64,000 bases of DNA from assembly GCF_051912485.1 (NCBI RefSeq), contig NZ_CP196822.1, positions 2,294,001 to 2,358,000 of the forward strand, given 5' to 3'. A program made the position numbers and the translations under genes. The notes beneath the pieces were generated by a model that was not told the DNA's origin, searched no databases, and saw only the letters and a list, made by a program, of their open reading frames with translations. Of this stretch, positions 33,822 to 42,634 are shown piece after piece. The stretch is from Nitrobacter sp051912485 (GTDB lineage Bacteria > Pseudomonadota > Alphaproteobacteria > Rhizobiales > Xanthobacteraceae). How positions within the stretch are numbered: position 1 is the stretch's first letter; the number at the start of each line of letters is the position of its first letter.

Positions 33822-35177
33822 TCAGGTATAGTCGCCGAGATTGCAGCCGAAGGCGTCCGGCTTCTGCATCAGTCCCTCACCCGGGACGATCTCGACAATA
33901 TCGTAATAGTCTTCCTTGTTCTTCATCGCCTTGGGATCCTTGCCCTTGACGATGATCACAGGCCGCACGCACTGGTGGTCTTCCGGCCGATAGCGAACGT
34001 CGCCGAGCAGGGAGGGAATGGTCTCGCCCTTTTCCCAGGTCTTGATGATATCCGGCGGATAGAAGCTGCCGGCTTCCTCGACCATGCGCGCCCAGTGGGC
34101 GAAGCTGACATAGGCGTTTTCCGCACCCCACTCCGGGTTGTAGCCGTATTTCTTCTTGAACGACTCATTGAACATCTTCGCGAGCGGATACTTGTCCTCG
34201 ACGGTCCACCAGTAGTCGGTAGCCGCGTAGACGCCAGCCATCAGGCCGCCGCCCGCTTCGCGCGCGAGGAACGGGATCTGGTAGGGCACGACCAGCTTCA
34301 TCTTGTCGAGCACGCCGAACTGCTTGGCCTGCTGGATCGACAGCACCGCATCATGGCCCCAGTTGACGTTGATGAGGAGATCGGCGCCGGAATTGGCGAC
34401 GTTCAGCAGGTAGGACGAGTAATCCGGCGCGCCGAGCGGCGAGACCTGATTGGTCACGGTGGTCCAGCCGGCATCCTTGGTCATGTCCTGCATCGACTTG
34501 GTCACGGTGTGGCCGTAGGTGTAGTCCGGCGTCATGTAGGCGACTTTTTTGTCCTTGCCGAACTGCTTCACCAGCACCGGCGCGATCGCTGACGCCGCGG
34601 TCTGGCCGAAAAAGCCCTGCCGGAATCCGTAGCGCACGCAATCCTTGCCGGTGGTGTCGTTGGAGCCGGAGATCCCGGCGACGTAGAGTACGTGCTCGCG
34701 CTGCGCCAGCTTGTTGAGAGCGACCGCGACCGCGCTCGAGGTCGAACCGGTCATCAGCACAACCTTGTTCTCGCTGATGAAGCGCTGCTGCGCCTGCACA
34801 GCTTCGTTCGGCTTGGCGCCGGAATCCGCGACCACCAGCTTCACTTCCTTGCCGAGCACGCCCTTCTTGGTCTTCGGCGAAAGCTTCTTCATCAGCTCGT
34901 GACCGGAATTGAGATGCTCCACCGCGAGCTCCCAGCCCTTGAGTTCGTCCTCGCCCTGCACGGCGTAGGTGCCGGTGCGCGGCACCGCAACGCCAATGGT
35001 CACCGACGAACCGGAAGATCCGGCGGGCCATGTGCCGATCGCCGGCTTGTCATCGGCGAAGGCCGGCATGATCAGGCCACCCGGCAGCATCAAGCCGCCG
35101 ACCAGGCCCGCGCCGCCCTGCAACAGGGAGCGGCGCGATACGGCCGCATCCAATGCCTGCTCAAGAACCTTCTTCAT
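33822..35177 (-). CDS. Tat-exported substrate-binding protein of the HAAT/urea-type ABC transporter
   Basis: 451 residues of the Peripla_BP_6 type. The N-terminus carries a twin-arginine signal S14-R-R-S-L-L followed by GGAGLVGGLMLPGGLIMPAFA. The mature part starts TIGVAVPRTGTYAVQGEDELKGWELAVE, with SAVAVALNKLAQREHVLY and AYMTPDYTYGHT. Ligand is unknown; the wider family binds branched-chain amino acids, amides or urea. A GGAGG lies 8 nt before the ATG. Together with livHMGF it forms a complete importer. Confidence 0.9.
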   Translation of the reverse strand: MKKVLEQALDAAVSRRSLLQGGAGLVGGLMLPGGLIMPAFADDKPAIGTWPAGSSGSSVTIGVAVPRTGTYAVQGEDELKGWELAVEHLNSGHELMKKLSPKTKKGVLGKEVKLVVADSGAKPNEAVQAQQRFISENKVVLMTGSTSSAVAVALNKLAQREHVLYVAGISGSNDTTGKDCVRYGFRQGFFGQTAASAIAPVLVKQFGKDKKVAYMTPDYTYGHTVTKSMQDMTKDAGWTTVTNQVSPLGAPDYSSYLLNVANSGADLLINVNWGHDAVLSIQQAKQFGVLDKMKLVVPYQIPFLAREAGGGLMAGVYAATDYWWTVEDKYPLAKMFNESFKKKYGYNPEWGAENAYVSFAHWARMVEEAGSFYPPDIIKTWEKGETIPSLLGDVRYRPEDHQCVRPVIIVKGKDPKAMKNKEDYYDIVEIVPGEGLMQKPDAFGCNLGDYT

Positions 35178-35546
35178 CGCGCATGTCCTCCCAAAAAGTG
35201 TGTGTGTTGTGCAATTTCACTCATTGCCAATCTGACAGACAGGCTGGCGCGCCCGTTAACCAGCGCCGACCAGGGTACCGTTACAACAAGTCCTTTCGCC
35301 GTAGGTCTGTCAATGTCACTTTCGTCGAAGGGAAGGGCGTTTCCTCCGAAAAATCAGAGCTCTTGGCGAGATAAGACGGATAACCGGAGCAACCGCCCTC
35401 CGCGCTCCAACGCACGATCTCATAGCCACTCTGGTCATTGAATTCGGTGGGACATTTCTCCACATCGAGCCCTCAGCGGGATCGTCGGAGCAAGCCGTGA
35501 AATCGACCTTGCTGCCGGTGCGCAGCCTGCCGAGTGGATCCGACGC
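35178..35546. other. Intergenic stretch
   Basis: Contains the upstream region of the binding-protein gene and the tail region beyond the Crp/Fnr gene. A 60-codon minus-strand frame at 35281-35463 (MEKCPTEFNDQSGYEI) has no recognised family and is not supported. No clear promoter pair is visible. Confidence 0.4.
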
Positions 35547-36278
35547 TCATGATGATAACGGCGCGGTTTCCCTTCCGTTCTCATCCTCCGCGATCCGCAT
35601 CAGCTCCGAGAGACTTTCGACGGCAATACGCCGATCGAGCGTCTTCAGCCAGCCGGCTCTTTCCCAGGCGCTCAGAATGCGGCTCGCGGAATAAAGCGTC
35701 GTTCCGGCGATATCGGCAATGTCTTTCCGGCGAAGCGGAAAGCGGATGACAATGCCTTTGGAGGTCGTGGTGCCCACCTGTCGGAGCAGTCGCAACAACG
35801 CATGAGCCACGCGCTGCTCCGCGCGCTGGGTGGCAAGTTCGCGAACCCGATGCTGTGCCTCTTGAAGCCGGTGACCGACGATGCGAACAGCATTGACGGC
35901 GATCTGGGGGTGGTTGTTCATCAGGTCGAGCAAAGCTCGATCGCTCCAGCTCGCCTCGGTTGCGTCCGTCAATGTGTCAGCGTCAGCAGGATAGCGCCGA
36001 TCCGTGAACAAGGAGATTGCACCAAAAATATCGCCGGATCCGATGAAGCGCACGACGATCTGTGCTCCATCGCTGCCGGATTGAGAAATCCTGATCCAGC
36101 CATCGATCAGGACATGAGCGCGCACGCGTGTTTCGCCCTGATTGAACACACGAAAATCGCGGGCAAAGGAGCGCGTCGTGGCGGAGGCAAGGACGTCGTC
36201 CAGCGCTGCTGTCGGCAAGCCTCGAAAGAGTTCGAGGTTTGAAAGAATCTGCCGAGACAAAGGAGGAGCCTTGCTCAT
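35547..36278 (-). CDS. Crp/Fnr-family transcriptional regulator
   Basis: 243 residues. An N-terminal cyclic-nucleotide-binding fold (VLIDGWIRISQSGSDGAQIVVRFIGSGDIFG) is joined by a long helix to a winged helix with FPLRRKDIADIAGTTLYSASRILSAWERAGWL. The four cysteines of Fnr are absent and the cAMP pocket residues are not evident, so it resembles the NnrR/DNR branch that senses nitric oxide, although this cannot be proven here. A TTGCG-N4-CGCAA site lies between it and the divergent membrane-protein gene, probably its own target. Confidence 0.88.
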   Translation of the reverse strand: MSKAPPLSRQILSNLELFRGLPTAALDDVLASATTRSFARDFRVFNQGETRVRAHVLIDGWIRISQSGSDGAQIVVRFIGSGDIFGAISLFTDRRYPADADTLTDATEASWSDRALLDLMNNHPQIAVNAVRIVGHRLQEAQHRVRELATQRAEQRVAHALLRLLRQVGTTTSKGIVIRFPLRRKDIADIAGTTLYSASRILSAWERAGWLKTLDRRIAVESLSELMRIAEDENGRETAPLSS

Positions 36279-36319
36279 TCTCCGGAGAGTAAACCCGGCT
36301 TGCCGAAAATGATAGCGAA

Positions 36320-36333
36320 TTGCGTTTGCGCAA
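36320..36333. promoter_or_regulatory. Crp/Fnr-type operator TTGCG-N4-CGCAA
   Basis: A perfect 5-4-5 palindrome between the divergent regulator (start 36278) and CopD-like gene (start 36409). The architecture TTGNN-N4-NNCAA is that of FNR/NnrR-class sites. It is centred about 48 bp from the regulator start and 82 bp from the other. Confidence 0.6.
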
Positions 36334-36408
36334 CCCGTGCCGAATGGCGTTGCCGTACACCTTGCGAAGTCGGCGGTTCACGTCGTCGCCAAAGGATGCA
36401 GGTGCTTC

Positions 36409-36885
36409 ATGGATGACATCATCGTCGCGCGTGCGCTCCACGTGCTTGCCGTGATCGTCTGGATCGGCGGCGTCTCGATGGCAACGACGGTGGCCCTTCC
36501 GGCGCTCCGGCGCGGCGATCTCGGTCCGAACCGGCTGAAGGCGTTCGAAGCCATCGAGCGGCGTTTCATCTGGCAAGCGCGTGCATCAGTCATCATCGTT
36601 GGCTTGAGCGGCCTCTACATGACGTGGCAGCTCAACCTTTGGGGTCGGTTTCGGATGCCGGCTTTCTGGTGGATGGACGCGATGGTGGGCCTTTGGCTGC
36701 TGTTCGCCTTCGTACTCTTCATCGGCGAGCCCTTTATCCTGCAGCGCCACTTCCATCGGTTGGCGACCGAGCGGCCGGACGTTGCCTTTGCACGGCTACA
36801 CCGGGCGCATTGGATTCTGCTAGGGCTTAGTCTCGCGACCGTATTTGGCGCGGTCACAGGAAGCCATGGATGGTCGGTCTTTTGA
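36409..36885 (+). CDS. CopD-like integral membrane protein
   Basis: 158 residues with four hydrophobic segments and a conserved start ARALHVLAVIVWIGGVSM, which carries the His and Trp seen in CopD/cytochrome-b561-like small membrane proteins. Other His residues (RHFHRL, RLHRAHW) could bind heme or copper. ATG at 36409 follows a weak ribosome site. The divergent Crp/Fnr gene and the shared operator suggest regulation by that protein. A role in nitrogen-oxide or copper physiology is inference. Confidence 0.7.
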   Translation: MDDIIVARALHVLAVIVWIGGVSMATTVALPALRRGDLGPNRLKAFEAIERRFIWQARASVIIVGLSGLYMTWQLNLWGRFRMPAFWWMDAMVGLWLLFAFVLFIGEPFILQRHFHRLATERPDVAFARLHRAHWILLGLSLATVFGAVTGSHGWSVF

Positions 36886-36916
36886 TCGCGACCACCCTCG
36901 GTTGTCGAAAAGTTGG

Positions 36917-38176
36917 TTATCCGATCTCGTCGGCAATTTCGCTGATTGTGCTGAAGACGCGGTCGAGTTCGTGCGGCGTGCTGCAGTACGGCGGCATGAG
37001 ATAAATCGTATTCCCGAGCGGCCGGACTAGCAGGCCGCGGCGAAGGAAATTGTCGTAAAGGCGCGGCCCGATGCCGGCCAGATAACCGGCGTCATCCGTG
37101 ACGATATCAAGTGCGGCGATGCTTCCGATCTGACGGACGTTGGTAAAGCGCCGATCCTCGCGAAAGCGATCAAGACCCTTGGTCTGCGCGCGCGCGACTG
37201 CTGCGATGCGCTCCATCACCGGTTCGTTCTGCCAAATCTCCAGGTTCGCGCAAGCGGCGGCGCAGGCGATCGGGTTCGCAGTGTAAGAGCTGGAATGGAA
37301 GAAGGTTTTGCTGCGATCCGTCGAATAATGCGCATCGAAGATATCCGCGCGGCACAGCGTCACCGCAAGCGGCAGCGAACCGCCCGTGAGGCCCTTGGAG
37401 TAACAGGCGATATCGGGCGTCACGTCAGCCTGCTCGCAGGCGAAGCGCGTTCCGGTGCGACCCCACCCCGTCATCACCTCGTCGGCGATCAACAGAACGC
37501 CGTGAGCTTCGCAGATCCGCTTCATCTCCGCGAGCACCCAAGCCGGGTAGATCAGCATGCCGCCGGCGCCAAGGATCAACGGCTCGACGATCAGTGCCGC
37601 GACCCCCGCGTTCCGGCATGCCATCGTGATCGCATCCAGCGTTGCCTGTTCGCGGCCGGCCGCAGGAAACGGTATCCGCTCCACATCAAACAGCAGCGGA
37701 TCATAGGGCGCATTGAAGACACCTCGCTGGCCGACTGACATGCCGCCGATGGTGTCGCCGTGATAGGCCCCTTCCAGCGCCAGGATGCGAGAGCGCAGCT
37801 CGCCGCGATTTCGCCAGAAGCCGAGCGCCATTTTCAGCGCGACTTCGACCGAGGTCGAACCGCTGTCGGAAAAGAAGACATAGTCGAGTCCCGGCGGAGT
37901 CATCGCAACAAGCTGCCGCGCGAGCTTTTCGGCCGGCTCATGGGTGAAGCCGGCAAAGATCACCTGATCGAGGCGGTCGGCTTGGTCCCTGATCGCCTGC
38001 ACGATCTGCGGATGACGATGACCGTGCGTTACCACCCACCATGACGAAATCGCATCGAAGATACGCCGGCCGTCGACAGTCTCGAGCCAGGCGCCCTCAC
38101 CCTTGGCGATCGGTATCGCCTCCGGCTGTAGCGCGTGCTGGGTGAACGGATGCCATACCGGCGATGCCTGCGTCAT
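36917..38176 (-). CDS. bioA: Adenosylmethionine-8-amino-7-oxononanoate aminotransferase
   Basis: 419 residues. PLP lysine in CYSKGLTGGSLPL, PLP-ring Asp in LLIADEVMTGWGRTG, and the BioA-specific start WHPFTQ and DAISSWWVVTHGHRHP. It transaminates KAPA to DAPA using S-adenosylmethionine. ATG at 38176 overlaps the bioD stop by one base (TGATG); a TTG at 38179 is an alternative. It ends the bioF-bioD-bioA unit. Confidence 0.96.
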   Translation of the reverse strand: MTQASPVWHPFTQHALQPEAIPIAKGEGAWLETVDGRRIFDAISSWWVVTHGHRHPQIVQAIRDQADRLDQVIFAGFTHEPAEKLARQLVAMTPPGLDYVFFSDSGSTSVEVALKMALGFWRNRGELRSRILALEGAYHGDTIGGMSVGQRGVFNAPYDPLLFDVERIPFPAAGREQATLDAITMACRNAGVAALIVEPLILGAGGMLIYPAWVLAEMKRICEAHGVLLIADEVMTGWGRTGTRFACEQADVTPDIACYSKGLTGGSLPLAVTLCRADIFDAHYSTDRSKTFFHSSSYTANPIACAAACANLEIWQNEPVMERIAAVARAQTKGLDRFREDRRFTNVRQIGSIAALDIVTDDAGYLAGIGPRLYDNFLRRGLLVRPLGNTIYLMPPYCSTPHELDRVFSTISEIADEIG

Positions 38177-38814
38177 CAAGCCGGTCCTTTCAGAAAATCG
38201 CGGATATCGAAACCGCCGGTAAAGGCTTCGCGCAACGTATCGCGGGTCAAGGGTGCAACATGCGGCAGGCGGCCGAGACGTCGCACCTTGCCCATATCGG
38301 TGATGATCCGTTCGGATTCGACATTCGCGTCACCGATGAAGGCGATGCCGAGCATCGCAACGCCCCGCGCGCGCAGCGCCGCGATCGATAGTAGACTGTG
38401 ATTGATGGTGCCCAGCGTGGTGCGGGCGCAGAGCACCACCGGAAGGCGCCAGCTCGCCATGAGATCGAGATAGGTAACGTCACGCGTCAGCGGCACCAGC
38501 AGGCCGCCGGCGCCCTCGACCACCAGCGGACGATCTTTCTCCGACACCCGCAGAGAGTCGGGTTCGATGGTCACGCCGTCAAGCTCAGCGGCGAGATGCG
38601 GCGACGCCGGCGTCCGCAACCGATAGGCCTCCGGCAGCACGCGCTCGGCGGCGAGGCCCGACAGCCGCAGCACCGTTTGCGAGTCCGTTTCTTCGTCCAG
38701 CCCCGCCTGGACCGGTTTCCAGTAAAATCCGTCGAGCGCGCCGGCAAGCGCCGCCGAGAAAACCGTCTTGCCAATGCCGGTATCCGTGCCCGTTACAATG
38801 ATGCGCACGCTCAC
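38176..38814 (-). CDS. bioD: Dethiobiotin synthetase
   Basis: 212 residues. P-loop IVTGTDTGIGKTVFSAALA, substrate motif WKPVQAG, and LVVEGAGGLLVPL are the BioD pattern. It closes the ureido ring of dethiobiotin from DAPA, CO2 and ATP. The start is GTG 38814, overlapping the bioF stop by 4 bp (GTGA). Confidence 0.96.
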   Translation of the reverse strand: MSVRIIVTGTDTGIGKTVFSAALAGALDGFYWKPVQAGLDEETDSQTVLRLSGLAAERVLPEAYRLRTPASPHLAAELDGVTIEPDSLRVSEKDRPLVVEGAGGLLVPLTRDVTYLDLMASWRLPVVLCARTTLGTINHSLLSIAALRARGVAMLGIAFIGDANVESERIITDMGKVRRLGRLPHVAPLTRDTLREAFTGGFDIRDFLKGPA

Positions 38815-39947
38815 GCGGCGGCTCGCATGTCTTCGGCCAAAGCCGCGAACAACTCAGCGACAATCGTCTCGTCGACATGGAGCGTCAACGCGATGCGCAG
38901 CCGCGCGGTGCCTTCGGGGACCGTCGGCGGGCGGATCGCACGAACATCGAAACCTCGGCCCTGCAATGACGCCGCCAGCGCGACCGCGGCCTGATCGGGG
39001 CCGACGATCACCGGAAGGATCTGCGAGCCGGACGGCTCAATATTGCAGCGTCGACGCAGTTCGCCTCCCGCAAACTGCACCAGACGGGCCAGGCGTTCCC
39101 GACGCTCGGGATTGGTCCGGGAGATCTCGAGTGCGGCACGCGTCACCGCTGCGATCAGGGGCGATGGCGCGGTGGCAAAAATGAACGGTCGCGAGCGATT
39201 GACCAGAAAGTCGTGGATGATCGTCGGTGCGAGAATGAAGCCACCGACCGTCCCCAGCGCCTTGCCACAGGTGTGCAGCGTGATGACATTGTCGCGACCC
39301 TCGAACGGCGCGGCAAGCCCCCTCCCCTGCGGGCCCAGCACACCCGTCGCATGGGCCTCGTCGATCACGACCATTGCGTCGTAATGGTCCGCAACGGCAA
39401 ACAGATCAGTCAGGTTCGGGCTATCGCCGTCCATGCTGTAGAGGCTTTCAACCGACAACCAGGGCCGGCCCTTGCCGCCAGCCGCGCGCCACCTCACGAT
39501 TGCTGACTCAAACGCATTGATGTCGTTGTGCGAAACCCCGACAAATTCGGCGCGGCCGCGACGAACGCCTTCATGGACGCTGGCATGTATCAGTTGGTCA
39601 TGCACGACGAGATCGCCGCGCTGCGGCAGCGTCGAGAAGATGGCGAAGTTGGCGACATAGCCGGCGCCGAAATAGAGCGCAGATTCGGCGCCGAAATAGG
39701 CCGCCGCTTCGCATTCCAGAGCTTCATGTTCAGGATGATTGCCGCGTAACAAGCGCGACCCGCCGGCTCCGATCGGCACCCCTCGCGCCAGCGCATCGAC
39801 AGCGGCTTGTCGCAATTCTTCCGATTCTGCCAAACCGAGGTAGTCGTTCGAGGCGAGATCGATGCCCGAGCGCCCACGCAGCGCACGGAGACGGCCCCGA
39901 CCCGCGAGCGCCTGCAAATCTGCCGTATAAACCTCGTGCACCATCAT
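38811..39947 (-). CDS. bioF: 8-amino-7-oxononanoate synthase
   Basis: An alpha-oxoamine synthase. PLP lysine is in HTCGKALGTVGG, PLP Asp in VVIDEAHATGVLG, with SNDYLGLAES and GAGGSRLLRGNHPEHEALE near the start. It joins pimeloyl-ACP/CoA with alanine. ATG 39947 (378 residues) gives a normal family N-terminus; an in-frame ATG at 40013 would add 22 residues. bioB is not in the window. The 127 bp upstream show no clear operator. Confidence 0.95.
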   Translation of the reverse strand: MMVHEVYTADLQALAGRGRLRALRGRSGIDLASNDYLGLAESEELRQAAVDALARGVPIGAGGSRLLRGNHPEHEALECEAAAYFGAESALYFGAGYVANFAIFSTLPQRGDLVVHDQLIHASVHEGVRRGRAEFVGVSHNDINAFESAIVRWRAAGGKGRPWLSVESLYSMDGDSPNLTDLFAVADHYDAMVVIDEAHATGVLGPQGRGLAAPFEGRDNVITLHTCGKALGTVGGFILAPTIIHDFLVNRSRPFIFATAPSPLIAAVTRAALEISRTNPERRERLARLVQFAGGELRRRCNIEPSGSQILPVIVGPDQAAVALAASLQGRGFDVRAIRPPTVPEGTARLRIALTLHVDETIVAELFAALAEDMRAAA

Positions 39948-40073
39948 GTGTCCCGGCCGGAGCCGAAGCTTCGCGTTTACATCACCAACGACGGCAGCCG
40001 TGCTGCGCAACATTCCGTGGCATAATCTTCCAGCGAAGGCGGCTCTCCGCCGAGACCGACCGTCAGATCTAAT

Positions 40074-40367
40074 CTACTCGGCGGGAACATCGTAGTCAGC
40101 CGCGAAGCGCAATTCCCGGAGCGGTCGCACCCGCGTTGTCGATTCCTGGTATAGATCGTGCGCCTTATACGCTGCGAGTTCCGCTTCGCTGTCGAATTCT
40201 CCATAAACGACAACGTCGATGTCGTTGCCGAGTTGGTCGGTCTTTCGATTGCGAGTGACTTCGAGCCGGCGCGCGTGCGGGATCGCCATGAGAAGCGACA
40301 GACCGTCGATCATCTTGTCGATGTCGCCCTTATTTTTCGCGGTGAATAAAACGATGTGACGTATCAT
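40074..40367 (-). CDS. Dabb (stress-responsive A/B barrel) domain protein
   Basis: 97 residues starting MIRHIVLFTAK, the typical Dabb start, with DVVVYGEFDSEAELAAYKAHDLYQ in the second half. These small dimeric ferredoxin-like barrels occur alone or in fusions, and bacterial roles are mostly unknown. It lies upstream of bioF in the same direction; a link with biotin synthesis is not indicated. Confidence 0.85.
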   Translation of the reverse strand: MIRHIVLFTAKNKGDIDKMIDGLSLLMAIPHARRLEVTRNRKTDQLGNDIDVVVYGEFDSEAELAAYKAHDLYQESTTRVRPLRELRFAADYDVPAE

Positions 40368-40597
40368 GGCTGGCCGTAGGGGTAGAGGGTGGTCCTGGTC
40401 GCATGACTATCTTGCCGTCAACTCTAACGCAACGCTGACGACTCTCCGTCTGGGGTGCAGCACCGGGGGTGCCGCGATCTTCACAAGCTGGGGGCGTCCA
40501 GTTGAATATTCCGCCAAATACTGCCCATATGAGACATGACTCTTTTCCGATGTCCGCAACCTTGGACACACCTGACCTCGGCGCTTGAGCCCGCCCG

Positions 40598-41599
40598 ATG
40601 AGTGACCCGATTGCAATGAGTGATCCGCTTGGCCACATCCGACCCAAGACGCATATGCGTTCGGTGTCCCCCGCATCCAAACAGGGAATTGCGGCGGACC
40701 TGATTGCGCTGCTGGTGGCGGTCACATCCGGCGATCCCCGTGTTTTGACACTTCAGGATCAGCACGCGTTGCCGTCTGGTCCTTTCGAACTGGCTCATCG
40801 GTCGCTGCAATCGGGACTTCGCGCCTGGGTCGAGCGCCAAACACGGCTGCCGCTGGGCTACGTCGAGCAACTCTACACCTTCGCGGATCGGGATCGCGCC
40901 GGCGCCGTCGACCAGCGCGTCATCTCAATCAGTTATCTCGGCCTCACCCGCGAGCAAGCCGAGTCTGGCCAATATGGGGCAAGCTGGAGAAGCTGGTACG
41001 ACTATTTCCCCTGGGAGGACCATCGCATCGGCGCTCCGCCCATGGAGAAGACGCTCCGGTCCGGACTTGCCGCCTGGACCGCAGCGGCGCCTGAGCGGGC
41101 AACGCGGAGCGATCGCCGGCAACGAGCGGCGATGCTGTTCGGTTTCGACGGCCACGTCTGGAACGAAGAACTCGTCTTGCAACGTTACGAGCTGCTCTAC
41201 GAGGCGCGACTGATCCCGGAAGCCCTACGAGGCGATCGTCCGTCCGCCCCGGCAGCCGACACCGTGCCGGGTGATCCCATGATTCTGGACCATCGTCGGA
41301 TCCTGGCGACCGGAATTGCGAGGCTCCGGGCCAAAATCAAATATCGCCCGGTCGTATTCGAGCTGATGCCGGACACGTTCACGCTGCTGCAATTGCAACG
41401 CTGCGTTGAAGCGCTCGCTGGAAAACTCGTGCACAAACCGAACTTTCGCCGTTTGATCGAGCAGCAGGAGCTGGTGGAGGATACTGGCGAAACGAGTCAG
41501 GAGACCGGCGGCCGGCCGGCAAAACTTTTCCGATTCCGCCGCGCGGTACTCGCCGAGCGCGCGATCGCGGGGACAAAATTACCCGTTTCGGGGACTTGA
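40598..41599 (+). CDS. nadQ: NadQ-type repressor of NAD synthesis
   Basis: 333 residues. The N-terminal two thirds is a Nudix-like fold without a catalytic Nudix box (LPLGYVEQLYTFADRDR, RVISISYLGLTRE, MLFGFDGHVWNEELVLQRYELLYEA). The C-terminus is a winged helix (ELMPDTFTLLQLQRCVEALAG, KPNFRRLIEQQELVEDTGE) as in NrtR relatives. In alphaproteobacteria this architecture next to nadABC is called NadQ (COG4111). Its stop codon overlaps the nadA promoter region, where two matching operators lie. The divergent 230 bp upstream shows no clear operator to me. Confidence 0.78.
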   Translation: MSDPIAMSDPLGHIRPKTHMRSVSPASKQGIAADLIALLVAVTSGDPRVLTLQDQHALPSGPFELAHRSLQSGLRAWVERQTRLPLGYVEQLYTFADRDRAGAVDQRVISISYLGLTREQAESGQYGASWRSWYDYFPWEDHRIGAPPMEKTLRSGLAAWTAAAPERATRSDRRQRAAMLFGFDGHVWNEELVLQRYELLYEARLIPEALRGDRPSAPAADTVPGDPMILDHRRILATGIARLRAKIKYRPVVFELMPDTFTLLQLQRCVEALAGKLVHKPNFRRLIEQQELVEDTGETSQETGGRPAKLFRFRRAVLAERAIAGTKLPVSGT

Positions 41600-41645
41600 C
41601 AATACTTATACTCAATATCAGTATAATAGGTACTCGATTGGAGTA
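41596..41645 (+). promoter_or_regulatory. nadA promoter region with two TACTC-N5-SAGTA operators
   Basis: Site 1 is TACTC-AATAT-CAGTA (41609-41623), site 2 TACTC-GATTG-GAGTA (41631-41645); their spacing is 22 bp, two helical turns. Outer bases of site 1 extend to TATACT/AGTATA. TTGACA at 41596 and TATAAT at 41622 are promoter-like, although 20 bp apart, longer than ideal. Site 2 covers the ribosome site of nadA. Confidence 0.65.
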
Positions 41646-41650
41646 TAGTC

Positions 41651-42634
41651 ATGTCGCCAGCCCTTGCACTGCGACCGTCGACCCGGATCTACCCCAGAGT
41701 GCGGCATGCGATCCCCGAGATCGAATGGCCCACATTCGCCGACGACGTCGATGCGATCATTGAGCTGAAGAAGCGCCGCAACGCGGTCATTCTTGCGCAC
41801 AACTATCAGACGCCGGAGATCTTTCACGGCGTGGCCGATATCGTTGGCGACAGCCTTGCGCTGGCCCGCGAGGCAACGCAGGTGGAAGCCGACGTGATTG
41901 TGCTCGCCGGCGTGCACTTCATGGCCGAAACGGCCAAGTTGCTGAATCCGTCGAAGACCGTGCTGATCCCGGATACGGGCGCCGGCTGCTCGCTTGCGGA
42001 CTCGGTCACGCCCGCGGATGTGCGGCTGTTGCGGCAAACCCATCCCGGCGTTCCGATCGTCACCTACGTGAACACATCGGCCGCGGTAAAGGCCGAGTCG
42101 GACATCTGCTGCACGTCGGGCAATGCGAAGGCCGTCGTCGAGTCGCTCGGCGTCGAGCGCGTCATCATGCTGCCTGACGAATATCTGGCGAAGAACATCG
42201 CTGCCGAAACGCACGTCAAGATCATCGCCTGGACCGGCCATTGCGAGGTGCATGAGCGCTTCAGCGCCGAAGAAGTGCGGCAGCTACGCGAAAATTACCC
42301 CGGCGTCGTCGTCCTGGCCCATCCGGAGTGCCCGCCGGAAGTCGTGGCGGAAGCCGATTTCGCCGGATCGACCGCCGCGATGTCTTCCTATGTCGCAACC
42401 AAGCGGCCGCCCAGGGTCATGCTCCTGACGGAATGCTCGATGAGTGACAACGTCGCCACCGATTATCCCGGCCTCGAGTTCATTCGTCCCTGCAATCTCT
42501 GCCCGCACATGAAGAGGATCACGCTCGGCAATATCCGTCACGCGCTCGAGACAATGCAGCACGAAGTCACGATCGATCCGGGCATCGCAGCGCGCGCGCG
42601 ACTCGCTGTCGAGCGAATGCTGGCGGTCAGATGA
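41651..42634 (+). CDS. nadA: Quinolinate synthase
   Basis: 327 residues. The three cluster cysteines appear in GAGCSLADS (C113), LTECSMSDN and RPCNLCPHM regions, with AVILAHNYQTPEIF at the substrate site. It condenses iminoaspartate and dihydroxyacetone phosphate to quinolinate on a 4Fe-4S cluster. The stop overlaps the nadB start by 4 bp (ATGA). Confidence 0.96.
   Translation: MSPALALRPSTRIYPRVRHAIPEIEWPTFADDVDAIIELKKRRNAVILAHNYQTPEIFHGVADIVGDSLALAREATQVEADVIVLAGVHFMAETAKLLNPSKTVLIPDTGAGCSLADSVTPADVRLLRQTHPGVPIVTYVNTSAAVKAESDICCTSGNAKAVVESLGVERVIMLPDEYLAKNIAAETHVKIIAWTGHCEVHERFSAEEVRQLRENYPGVVVLAHPECPPEVVAEADFAGSTAAMSSYVATKRPPRVMLLTECSMSDNVATDYPGLEFIRPCNLCPHMKRITLGNIRHALETMQHEVTIDPGIAARARLAVERMLAVR

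Noticed and set aside
35190..35260. Sigma-54-like TTGGCA/TTGCA pair upstream of the binding-protein gene
   Set aside because: The distance between GG and GC is 14 bases instead of the required 10, so it is not a valid -24/-12 promoter.
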